Shown: positions 1 to 10,984, counted from the first letter of the stretch. The stretch: DNA of 64,000 nt from Chlorocebus sabaeus (GCF_047675955.1 NC_132911.1:80954708-81018707), one strand, 5' to 3'. Numbers and translations: made by a program. The notes: generated by a model not told the origin, from the sequence alone.

Positions 1-547
1 TCCTCAGGTTCCTTAGTGATATTTAGTGAGCAACTGGTCAGAGGGAGTGGTTTCTCAGAAGAATCATATATTTCAAGTCTCTTGTTTTTGGAGGAATCAC
101 ACTTAAAAACATTCAGTAAAAATAGGAATTTTTAATGACTGCCAGAAAAGGAGACCTAAACAGTCTTTAACCAATACAATATTTAACAACACTTATTATC
201 AAAAAATTCTTTCTTATCCCTTCTGTTACAGTTTAACATTTTTTTCTTTCTTCTTTTTCTCCCCAGGCCTGGCCTCAGTGTAGATTAGGAACAGCTGGGC
301 TTGCTCTCCTCCCTACGTAAGACTCTTTAATAGACCAAAAGACTATTATTAAACTGTTCTTCAGCCTTTGCTCCTCCAGATGAATAATTTCTCTATTTTT
401 TGTTTTAGGTTTTATTTTCCAACATTTTAGTCATTTTTGTGACTTCTTTTAGCTGTAAACATAGAACAGACACTGTCTATTACACATCATAGTTCATTAA
501 AGTGGAATACTTCTCCCAGGCTCTACATTCTTCTTTAGGCATCTGTC
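1..547. other. non-coding, AT-rich; no recognised repeat
   Basis: No open frame of note and no repeat that I recognise. The only structure is a splice-site-like pair at 267-316, listed separately. It may be intron or intergenic DNA left of the CpG-island promoter near 9 kb. Confidence 0.5.
267..316 (+). other. candidate small exon (splice signals only)
   Basis: A long pyrimidine tract (about 239-264) ends in CAG at 264-266, and 50 bases later comes GTAAGA at 317. Together these resemble an acceptor and donor around a 50-nt internal exon. There is no coding argument, and such pairs arise by chance in pyrimidine-rich DNA. Low confidence. Confidence 0.18.
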
Positions 548-760
548 ATAGAGTGGAAAAAGCAGATTTAAAATCAAACAGGCCTGGGCTCAAGTTCTAG
601 CTCTGCCACTTACTTGCTATGTGATCTTAAAAAAATTCATTAGCCTCGGATTCTTCTCCTAAAAGTTGGAAATAACAGCTACCTCACAAAGTTGTTGAGA
701 TTAAACCAGATAATGTTATGAAAGTGGTTTGGAAGCCATAAAGCAGTATTATTTATTACA
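548..760 (+). mobile_element. MIR SINE relic
   Basis: The segment matches the MIR core in order: 'ctctgccacttacttgctatgtg', a gapped 'gatcttaaaa..attca', 'cttctcctaaaagttggaaataacagctacctca' and 'gttgttgagattaaa'. This is the tRNA-derived mammal-wide SINE in sense orientation, ancient and diverged, with no target-site duplication. Confidence 0.8.
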
Positions 761-780
761 TTATTGTTGCTTTGGCTAGG

Positions 781-3700
781 GATGGGCATGAAAAGTAACA
801 CGCCCCAAACTAATTTTGGCAAATCTCATTTCAAAAAACTGAAACCTTCACTATTAGTCATAGTAATGCCTCAAACAACCTGTATCAAAATGTTTTTCCA
901 GGAAATATTGACATCGTTAAGACATAAATTGTGGCAGTTAAACCACGAACATGATGTCACCCTTCTGTGTGCATGTGGGAGGGGCCAGGCAGGAGTGGGC
1001 AGAGATATGGTTCAGTGGAACTCATTGTCCACTTAACTTCCACCTTGTCTGAAAGGATATGACACAGTGTGGATTGAGAAAAGAGATGGGTTCCCACATG
1101 ACCTGCTCCCATGATTATTTAGCCCCATCAACACAGCTGTGCCTGTTATCTTAAAATAAAGAAACCTCATGAATGCACACTTATAATACTTGACGCTAGG
1201 GTGCTTTGCTGCACAGAACATGGTACAGGCAGTCCAACACAAGCCCACAAACTTGTGTTCATCACCAGCACATTACATTCAGTTCTTCCTCATCGCATGA
1301 ACTCCCACCCCACCCCCTCTTTCTGGTAGGTACAGCTATTCTAGAATACTCTCTAGAAAAGGGCAGCCAAGGAGTAGAAGAAAATGATGAAACCAAAATA
1401 ACTAGAAATTCAACTAACCCAATTATGGAATCTTCTTCCCTCTACAGCGGTACAACATTTGTTATAATAGGTATGAAGCACAAATGCCACAAACGACTTT
1501 ATATCACATAAAATTATTCCCAATATAGGGTAAGCTGTTTGTGTTTTAGTGAATTCTAATTCTCTGACAAATGGTTACTCAATATAACCAATATACACTG
1601 GACACCTACCAAATACAAGGCATTCTCCTAGGTACCAGAGATTCAATCTAAATATTTAACTGTCAGCTAACTTCTTTTTATTCAAGCATTTTAAAAGACA
1701 TAGAAAATCAGGACTGGCCATTGATCTCTGAAGTGAAGAATGGATCCCAAAACATAAAAACATTATAAAGGATCACAAAACTTCCCAGGCAGAAAAGAGA
1801 AAAATGGTATGTAAGGTAAGGGAACAGGTTGTGTGAAAGCCCAGATATGTGCAAGCTCCTGACCATAGCCTAGCTGGGACATATGGAGACAGGTTGCAGC
1901 ATGAGCTTCATCCTTGGTTATTTAAGTCCCGTCAGTGTGGCTACATCTGTTATCTGGAAGCAGACAAGTCATCTGCCATGACCAAGCAGGCCAGCAGGAG
2001 AGACTCACTGAAGTGTCGACCTAGCCACATTGTAAAAAGAACCTGTGTTAAGGAAATTGTATTGATTCTGCAGGCATGAATAATCATTGAAGAGAAGAGA
2101 CACAATGGGATATAAATTTCAAAAGATTAATCTGATGGCAGAGTTCAATAAAACTGAAGAAAAGAAAAACTGCCGTTCTGGGAGACCTGATTTATAGGAT
2201 TCCTGCAACAATTCAGGGGCCTACCTATGATGCTAACAACTTCCTGGAAAAGTCAAAGTAATTTAACTTACTTAAGAATCATGGAAATCAAGAAGAAGAC
2301 TATACTATCCCTTCACATTTTTGGGTCAAAAATTCCCAATGCTTTTGGTAAATTAGTACTTTCCTGACTTCTGTTACAAGGATTGCCAATACCCATGCCC
2401 AACCACTGGTAAGTCTATTTTGACTTTACTTTCAAGAATTTAAGTAAGTTTAACAATTTCTATATTATTGGTTATTGTAAATTAGTATTTAGTTTCATAA
2501 ATGTAAGCTCAAACTTGAATATTTTTAAAAATTACAAGCTAACTCCTTTTTTAAAAAAGTAGGAATTGCTTTGAATTGAAACCACCACCATTAAATTTAA
2601 TTCTAATTGATTTTTCCAAAATGCCAAAACAAACAACGCTTTTTTCTATTCTATCTTTTCATACACAATCCTACCAGTCACCCACTCCTGCAACTCTCAA
2701 ACTATACTAACTTTAAGATTCCAAAATGCTAACCCAGGGGAGGGGAGAGATACATTTATTCGTTATGTAAAGAGATATATAAAAATATGTAACTAAAATT
2801 ATAATTGGCACTAAATAATCTTAGTGTTTAGTGAAGGATTCTACCATGTTAAGGATATGTGAAAAAGATGCGTAAGGCAAAATCAAGACCAGATAAAAAC
2901 TATAGCATCTACTATAGTTAGTGTGATTAACTTGTCACATAAATATGTTTAAGACAAAATGATCTAGTACTAAGAACTATTAAAAGGGTCTCCTGCTGAC
3001 ATTTTATCACTAAACATGTCACACTGCTTTTCTTTCACAGAAAAAGACAACTAAAAATTATTTACTAAGATCAGCAATATATAACCTTATCCCTTAAATA
3101 ACTCATGCTTTCCTTTTATGTTTTTCATACTCCAAAATAAAAACTTTGCCATCTATATCACATTCCAAAAACTAAACAAGTGACTGTATCTCACTGAGGA
3201 AGAAGGAATTTTTCAGGATCTATTTTATAGTTTTATTGAGTCTAGTACAAATTATGAATGAATATATTTTCTTTAAAAACATGTTATTGACAGAAATCTA
3301 TCAATAATAATGTGGGTATTGTCAAGGGCCTGTCAATATTAACGTAATTATGATTAAGGGGATAACATGGATTTTAGCTATAATACCATGTAACATCTCC
3401 TACATCGCTGCTATCAATACACACATTATTATTGACCTGTTCCAAGACTCTCAGTATTAGATGTATTACCATTAGGCATATTTGTCAATGCATACTGCCT
3501 ACAAAAATTCTGCATTTAAATTTACAGTCCTGTAAACTTTGTCAGCAGAAACATGCGATCTTCAAGTAATCTCTATGGTGTCATACCCACTCATGCACCC
3601 CCTGCCAGGCTACTCTTTTCCATCTCCACAATAATAAACTAAGTTTTAGAATGAAAATGTCACTGCCATACTATCTTAAATGTTCTAGCAATCAAAGTGG

Positions 3701-4019
3701 ATGAGACCACATTCATTGTTTCCTCTTTCTGAAAATGTTAAACTTAGCATTTCGTATTATGAGGTTATATGAATAAAATTCTATGACTAGACATCTTAAG
3801 TTTTGAACCTATAACCTACCATTTTATTTCCTTTGTATAGTCAGATAGATTTACTGTCCACTGTATTGAAATCAATACTAATAAATGGGACATGCATCAA
3901 AGAGGGATTTAACTGGACACCGATTCCCAGAACACATTTCAAATATGGGCAAAAGAAAAAAGGCTATGGTTGAAGCCCATTAGAACACTGTGACCTCTGG
4001 CACTGTGAACAGGCCTAAC
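781..4019. other. non-coding stretch, nothing recognised
   Basis: About 3.2 kb of AT-rich sequence with only short open frames (the longest is about 100 codons, with no recognisable composition or domain). No Alu, L1 or LTR could be identified. It is unusually free of young retroelements compared with the rest of the window. Confidence 0.5.
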
Positions 4020-4110
4020 AACTCTAAGTTCAAATCCCACTTTTGCCACAGACTTGCTAAGTGCCTTGTCACTACTTTCTTGTTCTTCTCTTTCATCATA
4101 CATAAACTAA
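4020..4110 (+). mobile_element. possible MIR fragment
   Basis: 'aagttcaaatcccacttttgccacagacttgctaagtgccttgtcac' follows the MIR 'ggttcaaatcctggctctgccacttactagctgtgtgacc' region with gaps. Short and diverged. Confidence 0.4.
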
Positions 4111-4645
4111 GTTTTAATAGTTTATAGACATCTGATGTTGTAAATCCCAGTTGTGCTCATTTGGGTATAGCCAAGATATGTGAAATTTTAAAACTGTGTT
4201 GTGTCCAATAGACATCTAAATTACTTTTAACTTCAACTAACATTGCCTCATCAAAATCCAAATAGGATTTTTCTTTTTGAAGTGGTAGTGGGTACATGAC
4301 AAAACACTTCTAAAATGTATCTGAAAGATAAACTTCAAAGTTACACATATTTCTCAAAAATATGAACAATGGTTAAGTAACCTGCCCTAGAAGAGGGGAA
4401 AATACTTTTGTTTTCCCCATTTGGGGAGAAGAGAAAACTCAATACAACTCAAGACTATATTGAGTCTTACACAATCAACTGAGTGCCTTACTTATCTCAT
4501 ATACAATATAGTTATTCAAGTATCTAAAACTAGCACAAAATACTTTTTTAAAACCTTAGGAAAGAATTTCCAATACTTGGGCCTAGCTTTATAAGTATGT
4601 TTTTAAGATAACAGTATGGCACTCGTATTTTTTTTTTCCTTTCAG

Positions 4646-4745
4646 AAACCTGATACTTCTGAGTCTGAGAATGCTTATTGTGAAAATAAAGAACAGATGC
4701 TGAAGCGAATATTGGGGAAAGCAGAGTTAAACTGCCTCTGATTAG
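4646..4745 (+). other. candidate exon, possibly terminal coding
   Basis: A strong acceptor (T-rich tract then 'cctttcag' ending at 4645) precedes 100 bases that end with TTAG followed by GTATGT, a good donor. One frame reads 31 codons, beginning KPDTSESENAY and ending RILGKAELNCL, then TGA 9 bases before the donor. I do not recognise the peptide. It could be a real exon of an unidentified plus-strand transcript, or chance. The flanking sequence offers no partner exon. Confidence 0.25.
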
Positions 4746-4755
4746 GTATGTATTC

Positions 4756-4821
4756 TAACCCAGGTTCACTAACACATTGTGTGACTCTAGACAAGTCATT
4801 TTATTACACTACACTCTTCAC

Positions 4822-4854
<33 letters not shown>
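4756..4854 (+). repeat. MIR fragment followed by poly(A) run
   Basis: 'cccaggttcactaacacattgtgtgactctagacaagtcatttta' resembles part of MIR. It is followed by 28 consecutive A (4827-4854). The A-run has no Alu or L1 body upstream, so it may be the tail of an unrecognised retrocopy or a simple mononucleotide repeat. Confidence 0.45.
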
Positions 4855-4856
<2 letters not shown>

Positions 4857-5099
4857 AACTGTAAATGTACCTACCTATCTAGAATCCTTATATAAACTGT
4901 TTTAGGAAATCTTGGAAGGGAAAGGGAAAAAAATAAAAGAACAGCTATTTCTAACTGCAAAAGAGCAATATAGGACATGAGGAATAGAGAAATCAGAGCA
5001 GGACACAGGAGACAGAGACAGTATTCATAGAGAGTAACAGTGAACCACTAAGGAAGACAATCCCAATGAACTTGTTTACAACCAGAGAAAACACATAAC

Positions 5100-5330
5100 A
5101 CTTAGCAGTTACTGAATGCTAACAAGTGACTACTATAACTAATTACTAGGTACAAGTTTAAATATTAAATCATTTAATCCTTATAATACTAACAAAGATG
5201 TTCTGTTATTAATTCTATTCTAAAACAAGAAAATTAAGGCACAAAGAGATTAGATGACTTGTGTAAAATCCCATGACCAGAGGGGGCAGAACCAGCTCTA
5301 AACCAGTGTCCTATACTGACAACGTGGTGA
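5100..5330 (-). mobile_element. MIR SINE relic
   Basis: Reads as reverse-complement MIR: 'gcagttactgaatgcta', 'aaatcatttaatccttataata', 'aagaaaattaaggcacaaagagatta', 'aaatcccatgaccagagggggcagaacca'. Ancient copy. Confidence 0.8.
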
Positions 5331-5649
5331 TGGACCCAGAAGTTTAGGATGGTAACACAGGTCACACAGATGGGGCTACCTTAAAGAGGCCAAGTACTAA
5401 GAGTATAGGCATAAACTATGGGAAAAATACTAGTGCGACTATGAACAAACAAGACACACATGAAATGTATGAGCAGCTAGATCTTTAAATACTCTATAAA
5501 TTTAAAAACCAGGCTTTAGAATCTAATTGCTTAAGAATTCTAAATGACTTGAAAATAACTGAAACAAACATTTAATTGCACATTTTATGGTACAAGAGAA
5601 TGTGGAAATATCCCCAAAGGAATAAACAGCCATTAGCAATGGAATAGGA

Positions 5650-5840
5650 GGAACTACCATGTGATATATATCATGTACAAGGCACTATAACTTTTCTTTA
5701 CATTCTTTATTTCATTTAATCTTACAACACAGTAAGTACAATATTATCATCTCCATTTTAAGAAGACAAAAATTAAGGCTTGAGAAGATTAACAACCCTT
5801 CTAAGTCAAGCTGGTAATTAGTAAATTTATGGTAAACATT
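5650..5840 (-). mobile_element. MIR SINE relic
   Basis: Same antisense MIR signature as the copy at 5.1 kb: 'acaaggcactataa', 'tttcatttaatcttacaacaca', 'atctccattttaagaagacaaaaattaaggc'. Two antisense MIRs lie about 300 bases apart. Confidence 0.7.
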
Positions 5841-6236
5841 AGAAAAACTGTAGCACATACAAAATACACTTAGTGGAATGGATATTTGCTAAGCTTGGAT
5901 CAAATTTAATCCCACAGAACTCAAAAGAAATCTTTTTTCCTTTCAAGATCACATTCAAAAGACCAGACTGCCAGTCAAGCTGTCAGGACTGTAGATGGGG
6001 AAAGAAATTAAAGGAATGAGGTACAGTTTTCCTTGTTACTTGGGATGTATCTTGTCTACATTCCCTCTCCCTGCCTCTCTATACATGTGGTCAAAGGACC
6101 ATTTTAAGGACCATGTCAAATCTGAACAAAGGGAATAGATTAGTGAAAAACCCAAGGTGTGAACATTAACTATTATGAACACATACACGCAAGGTAGAGG
6201 CAATGCCAACTCATTCATCTAACACTAAAAGACAAG

Positions 6237-6490
6237 TGGGCCGAGGTGGGCAGATAGCCTGAGGTCAGGAGTTCAACACCAGTCTGGCAAACATGGTGAA
6301 ATCCTGTCTCTACTAAAAATACAAAAATTAGCCGGGTATGGTGGCACGCGCCTGTAATCCCAGCTACTCAGGAGGCTGAGGCAGGAGAATTGCTTGAACT
6401 TGGGAGGTGGAGGCTACAGTGAGCTGAGATCATGCCACTGCACTCCAGTCTGGGCAACAGAGCCAGACTCCATCTCAAAAAAAAGAAAAG
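6237..6490 (+). mobile_element. Alu (AluS-like), 5'-truncated
   Basis: Sense Alu from the 'ggccgaggtgggcagat' segment through both monomers ('ctctactaaaaatacaaaaattagcc', 'cactgcactccagtctgggcaacagagc') to a short A-rich tail. About 45 bases of the canonical 5' end, including the A-box, are missing. 'aaaagacaagtgg' before it and 'aaaagaaaagtgg' after it may be a diverged target-site duplication. Confidence 0.93.
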
Positions 6491-8859
6491 TGGTTAGGAA
6501 TCATCAAAATAAAATTACACTGAAGTTCTTGGTTTTTGTTTTACTAGTAAGAAGAAAGAAAAGATAACTTGGACGGAATTTGATCTCATCTTATTGACAG
6601 GCAGTAAGAAGAGAGATCTCTGATAAAAAGAAAATATATTAAATTGAGTAAGAAGCAACATAGAACAAGGTATTTTTGTTGTATAGATGTGAATATGTTA
6701 GGAAGAAGATTAATATCCCACACGGAGAAGGGCAGAGGATACTACACATCCCTTCCTTGCCTCCACTTCCATGTAAAGAAACCACAGGGCTGGGTTTTAA
6801 AGAGCAGGATTACAGACACAGGGCAAATGGAGCAATTTAGGGCTTTTCTCCTGAGGTTTCTTGTACATTCCAAAGGAAGGGAAAAGGAACATGAAACATT
6901 TACAAACTGTTATCACTTCACAGAAAAGAGGTATAGACAACATCCAAGTTGCTTCTAGGTGGTCCAACTCAGATCATCAAAAGAGGAAAAAAATGAAAAT
7001 TCAAGAGAGAACTTCTGGCCAGAAATAACGATTGTGCATATTCACACATTTTCCTTGTGCTATAGGAACCTGAGCATGTGGACGGTGTACAAGAGGGAAA
7101 GAAATTTACAATTATTTGATGTTGTGAGAAAAACATGGGGCTAAGACTGAGAACTTTTAATCGATGTGATGATGAGCAAGCCTGCTAATACCTTTAACGT
7201 TCAGCTACCAAATATGTAAAATGGAAAATATTTGTCCTCCCTACGGTAAGAATCATTATGCGCATCAAATATACGCAAAATTTTATGACTAAAATAAAAG
7301 GATATGAGGAAGACAGAATAATAAATTCTAATTTTGATCATAAAGAAAACTTTCAAATTTGTATTTATAAAATAAATTGAAACAGAGTAGGGACATATTT
7401 GTAGCTTTTAGAAATAAATTAGCTGTGAATATATTATTTTTAAAAACTGTAATAAATAAATGTACATTGACTACAAATGAATATCCAAAAAAAAAAAAAA
7501 AAAAAAAACAAACAGAATTTTACTGCTAGAAGAAAAGGTAGATCATCTCGTTTAAGATACAAATTTAATCTTCTTAACAAGAACCTTGTTATTCAAGTGG
7601 AACACATAAATAGCTGCTCTTGTTAAAACAAACCTGAGGGTGGGCTTGCTTTGTCTCTCCCTGCATGGCTCCAGAAAATTTCTACACAAGTTCTCCTATG
7701 GAACAGTTTTAAAACCCCAGCCCGAGTACTAACACTAATTTCTAAAAATAAGAATACGGCCAAGAGATAAAACTGTACAAAGGCAATCAGAGTCAGGACT
7801 AGAATCCAACTCTCTTGATTTAGTCTAATACTCTGTAGTCTGATAGTCTAGTATTCACTCCATGTCCTGTTACTTATATTTTTTTTTAAGAAAAAATATG
7901 AAGGGTTTTTGTTTGTTTGTTTTTTTAATTCTGTAAATAGTTCTTTCAAATATCTTCCTGGCTCAAGATCACTCAACTGTAATCTTTCTGGAAACAAGTA
8001 ATTAATAATATAGGTGAGATCAGATAAGTTAAAAGAGTCAACTCAAGTTCACTCTGTTCAGGATTAAGTAAAGGTAACACTTTAGGGGAAGGTGTTTAGA
8101 CTACAAGCTGTGGTGTTGAGAGCGCCCCAGTATCATCTAATTGTCCGAAACTTCAAGATAAAATATTTGCGAGGGGCATCATGGAAGTTTAAAAGAATGT
8201 GTTAGACTTGAACGTTCAAGTCTTGCTCATCTTGCTAAAAGCCCTTTCACTAAATGTGGGAAATGTGGAAAATGGTACCTCAATAACGATTTTTAAGAAC
8301 CCAGAAAAAAAAAGTAAACGTTTCTCACATTCAGACTTCTTATCAAAAAACAATGTGAAATATAACTAATTCATAGCAAGCAATTTTATCAGAAACTTTT
8401 CATTATCTCTTCCCCCATAAGAAAATCAAACTGCTTTTACGTGCCCTTTCGACAATGTTAGAAAACTAAGTATACTCAAATTTTTTGTACCACATATAAC
8501 ACTTTACATGAACTTTCAGATATTAAGTAAAGCTTGGATCCTCAATTCTTTATAAAGCCGTTTATAAGAGGTCAATATCCTCACAACCGCCAAGTGAGAG
8601 AAAAAGATTTCAAAGTTCGTCTCTTAAGTCACTACGTGGAATGTAGAGGGGCTCAACTGCAGCTGTGTGTTTATTTTTAATGGCGCGATCCTAAAAACAT
8701 CTTTTGGAATTTAGGTTTGCTTCACTGCCTTTCCCGACATTCAGAAGCTTTGATTTGCCTCTTCCAGGAAGATAGGAAGCCAATAAACAGGGGAAAAAAG
8801 CAATCGGCGACAATTACAGGGTCGTGAAACTCCACGACCTCCCAGCTGAAAACAAGACC
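6491..8859. other. non-coding stretch left of the CpG island
   Basis: AT-rich sequence without a supported gene. It includes a 22-nt poly(A) run at 7487-7508 that follows A/T-rich sequence resembling a retrocopy tail. Weak MIR-like words occur around 7150-7260. CpG dinucleotides start to rise from about 8.6 kb towards the island. If a gene runs left from the island, this would be its first intron. Confidence 0.45.
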
Positions 8860-8897
8860 TCGGGTTTGCACTCCGGCTCTCTGGGGCAGACACTGAC

Positions 8898-8947
8898 CTT
8901 AGGAGTCTGCGAAACGCCCACGCTCCACGTAACTTTCTCTGAAACAT
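8898..8947 (-). other. candidate first coding exon, leftward
   Basis: On the minus strand an ATG at 8947-8945 opens a frame starting MFQRKLRGAWAFRRLL, ended by a good donor (CTAAG then GTCAGT; the GT is at 8897-8896). The peptide is rich in Arg and hydrophobic residues with no acidic residue, as in mitochondrial targeting sequences. It lies 50-90 bases downstream of the ETS motifs, the expected place for exon 1 of an ETS-driven housekeeping gene. I do not recognise the protein, and no second exon was found in 1-8.9 kb. Confidence 0.35.
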
Positions 8948-8993
8948 TCTCTGGAAAGCTTGTCTTTTCCTAGCAGAATCTGGATTACCAAGG

Positions 8994-9037
8994 CTTCCGG
9001 AACTAGCAGGCTTCCGGAGCGACGCAGGAGCCGGAAG
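8994..9037. promoter_or_regulatory. cluster of three ETS-family motifs
   Basis: CTTCCGG at 8994-9000 and 9011-9017 (core on the minus strand) and CCGGAAG at 9031-9037 (plus strand). The spacing is about two helical turns. GABPA/ELK-type factors bind this core and commonly set start sites in CpG-island promoters. Confidence 0.7.
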
Positions 9038-9040
9038 TGG

Positions 9041-9044
<4 letters not shown>

Positions 9045-9073
<29 letters not shown>
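9045..9073. repeat. poly(dA:dT) tract inside the promoter
   Basis: Twenty-nine A residues, then GG(AAAAAG)n, sit between the ETS half and the CCAAT half of the CpG island. No Alu or L1 body adjoins it, so it is not an obvious retroposon tail. Long poly(dA:dT) disfavours nucleosomes, which would fit a divider between divergent starts. It is also likely to vary in length. Confidence 0.8.
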
Positions 9074-9075
<2 letters not shown>

Positions 9076-9164
9076 AAAAAGAAAAAGAAAAAGTTACACC
9101 AACGAGCACTGCGCTTCAGCGGCGCTGCGGAAGGCCCGGGATGGCCAAACAGCCGCGAACGCCG

Positions 9165-9210
9165 ACAAGCCGAAGAACCGAAGGGCCGAAGGGACGAAAA
9201 GCCGAAGCGG
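9165..9210 (+). repeat. 8-bp tandem repeat in CpG island
   Basis: Five to six units of the form A-A-G-R-R-C-C-G: acaagccg, aagaaccg, aagggccg, aagggacg, aaaagccg, aagcgg. One CpG per unit at constant 8-bp phase. It lies just upstream of the CCAAT pair. Confidence 0.75.
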
Positions 9211-9226
9211 ACACCAGCGCGCGGTG

Positions 9227-9264
9227 ATTGGTCGGTTGGCCGGATGAACTCTGTCTCTGATTGG
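9227..9264 (-). promoter_or_regulatory. paired inverted CCAAT boxes (NF-Y type)
   Basis: ATTGG at 9227-9231 (in GTGATTGGTCG) and at 9260-9264 (in CTGATTGGCAG) are 33 bp apart, about three helical turns, the usual phasing of cooperating NF-Y sites. Transcription to the right would begin about 50-100 bases downstream. Confidence 0.7.
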
Positions 9265-9413
9265 CAGGGGAGTCACGAACCGGTCAGCCCCGGGTCAGGG
9301 GCCGCAAGTGAGGACGCACAAGTGTCAAGGGGCCTAAGGGAAGCCAGGGCTTGTGAGAGCCGGGCTTTCTCTGCTTGCGGACATCGCGAAGGGCCTCTGG
9401 CAAGGGTCGCCGG

Positions 9414-9530
9414 ATGTCGGCGAGACGCCTCCGTGCCTCTGGGGTTCCTTGTTCGCTGTCGGAGGAGGACTGGCTGAGGGAATGGCCTGGTGGGGAGGGA
9501 ACCTCTGGCAGGTGGCTGCGTCGGGCCTAG
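9414..9530 (+). other. candidate short ORF / exon start, rightward
   Basis: The first well-placed ATG right of the CCAAT pair (CCGGATGTCGG) opens 38 codons starting MSARRLRASGVPCSL and reading SEEDWLREWPGGEG before TAG. A possible donor (CTGGCAG then GTGGCT, about 9511) lies inside it, so the frame could continue into another exon. I do not recognise the peptide. It could equally be 5' UTR or lncRNA sequence. Confidence 0.22.
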
Positions 9531-9839
9531 GGCAGTTGCGCGGCGCTTGGAGACCTGCCCGCCCTCGGGGCCTGTGTGCACAGGGAGGATAGCTTGTTGA
9601 TCTGCAGGCTCAGGAAGGAAGGTAGCTGGCCCGTCAGTCATCCGCCCTGCAAAGCCCTCCCGGGAGACCCCGTAGAGCGGACCGGACGCACTCTCGCCTT
9701 AGGGGCAGCGAGCGCCTGGCCTCAGGTTTCCCGCCCTCGGAGGCCCTCGGATCTCCCCGGTAACGCTTAGGAGGTCGCCTACCCCTTGGGGAGTCGAGGC
9801 AGAGCTTCTGGGAATGGGGTCTGAGGGAAGAGTACTCAC

Positions 9840-9882
9840 CAGGCAGTGACAGGTAGCCGGCGTTGAGGATCGCCACTGCCAT
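9840..9882 (-). other. candidate coding exon 3' end, antisense
   Basis: On the minus strand an ATG at 9882-9880 opens MAVAILNAGYLSLP and runs into CCTG followed by GTGAGTACT, a near-consensus donor with its GT at 9839-9838. The frame is also open upstream as far as 9966. It sits at the right edge of the CpG island and points into it, so it would be exon 1 of a leftward transcript starting near 10 kb with the island in intron 1. The product is not recognised. Confidence 0.33.
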
Positions 9883-9966
9883 CTGGTTCTGTGGTATGAA
9901 TGGCTGTGTCTCTGGAGAGTTAGTTCTAAGGTTTGAATGATGGTAGGCACTTGAGGATTCCAGCAC

Positions 9967-10984
9967 GTAGCAGGGTTTAGGAACGTCTTAGTTCTTGCCT
10001 CCAGTCTCGACTCTCCGTCCCTACCAGGAGCAGGCACTTCTACGAAAGCTCTGTTAGACCATCGAGAAAGAGCGTATACTGTAGAACCACAGTTATTAGG
10101 TCTTTTTTTTTTTTTTTTTTTTGGCTTGTATTTTTATTTCAGAAACTACCCATGGAGCAGACTTGCTAAAATGAAAGTTATTAATGAACTCTAATGCTAT
10201 CCAAATTGTGAAACAATGGTACAAATTGAGACAGAGTAGAAGCTATAAGTTGATAGGGTATGGGAGTTTAGGGGTTTGGGAGTGGATTTTCTAGAGCTGC
10301 AGCTGTCCAGTATAGTAGTCACTGGGCACCTGAAAAGTGGCTAGTCTGAACTGAGGTCCTCTCTAAGTGTAGAATATGCACCAGATTTCTAAAGCATGGT
10401 CTGAAAAGAAAAAGGAATGTAAAATATTTCATTAATTTTATATTGATTACATGTCAAAATGAGAATGTTTTGGAAAATTTTAAATTACGTGGTTTCCATT
10501 CTATTTCTATGCATACTGCTGTTCTGGAGAGTAAAAATCTCGCCGAAGAAGAGTAGGCCTTTCCTTTAGCAATTGTGAAGAAAACCAACCACGCTGCACC
10601 TCTTTCAGGTAGCCTACACATATGCTGTGCTTCACTTAATTTTTGAGAGGAACAGGGTAAAGTACTCACAAAGACTTGACGTAGAGGACATTTTCAGAAA
10701 GCAAATTCTAGTTCGTAGAGCCTTGTGTATGTCATGTGCACATCACACAGTAGCGAATGAAAATAATAAAGATAACAAGAAACTTGAAACATATTTAATC
10801 TCATTCAGAATGTGGGGAAACATATAACCCTTAACATTCTGTTGAAAATGTTTAAAATAAGTTCTGGATTTTAATGTTTAACCTGTAGATACAGTATATC
10901 TTGTTAGTTTTCCCATGAGCTAGTGAGCTGAGGTTCCAGGGAAGCTTTATTTCCAGTTTTTTAAAGATATATTTATTTTTCATT
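9967..10984. other. non-coding stretch right of the CpG island
   Basis: CpG density falls quickly after 9.8 kb. It contains a 20-nt poly(T) run at 10103-10122 and no gene or repeat that I recognise. Confidence 0.5.

Larger units (their letters stand above)
8860..9800. promoter_or_regulatory. CpG-island promoter, probably divergent
   Basis: About 0.9 kb of GC-rich, CpG-dense DNA in an otherwise AT-rich window. From left to right it has three ETS motifs (CTTCCGG at 8994 and 9011, CCGGAAG at 9031), a 29-nt A-run (9045-9073), an 8-bp tandem repeat (9165-9210) and two inverted CCAAT boxes (ATTGG at 9227 and 9260). There is no TATA box near either likely start region. ETS clusters beside CCAAT pairs are typical of TATA-less housekeeping and bidirectional promoters. 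I infer a leftward start near 8.95-9.0 kb and a rightward start near 9.3 kb, each with a short ATG frame downstream. The genes served were not identified. Confidence 0.85.

Noticed and set aside
9037..9641. Several overlapping 60-146-codon frames in the CpG island
   Set aside because: GC-rich DNA lacks stops. The frames overlap on both strands, one begins with a poly-Lys stretch from the A-run, and none shows a domain.
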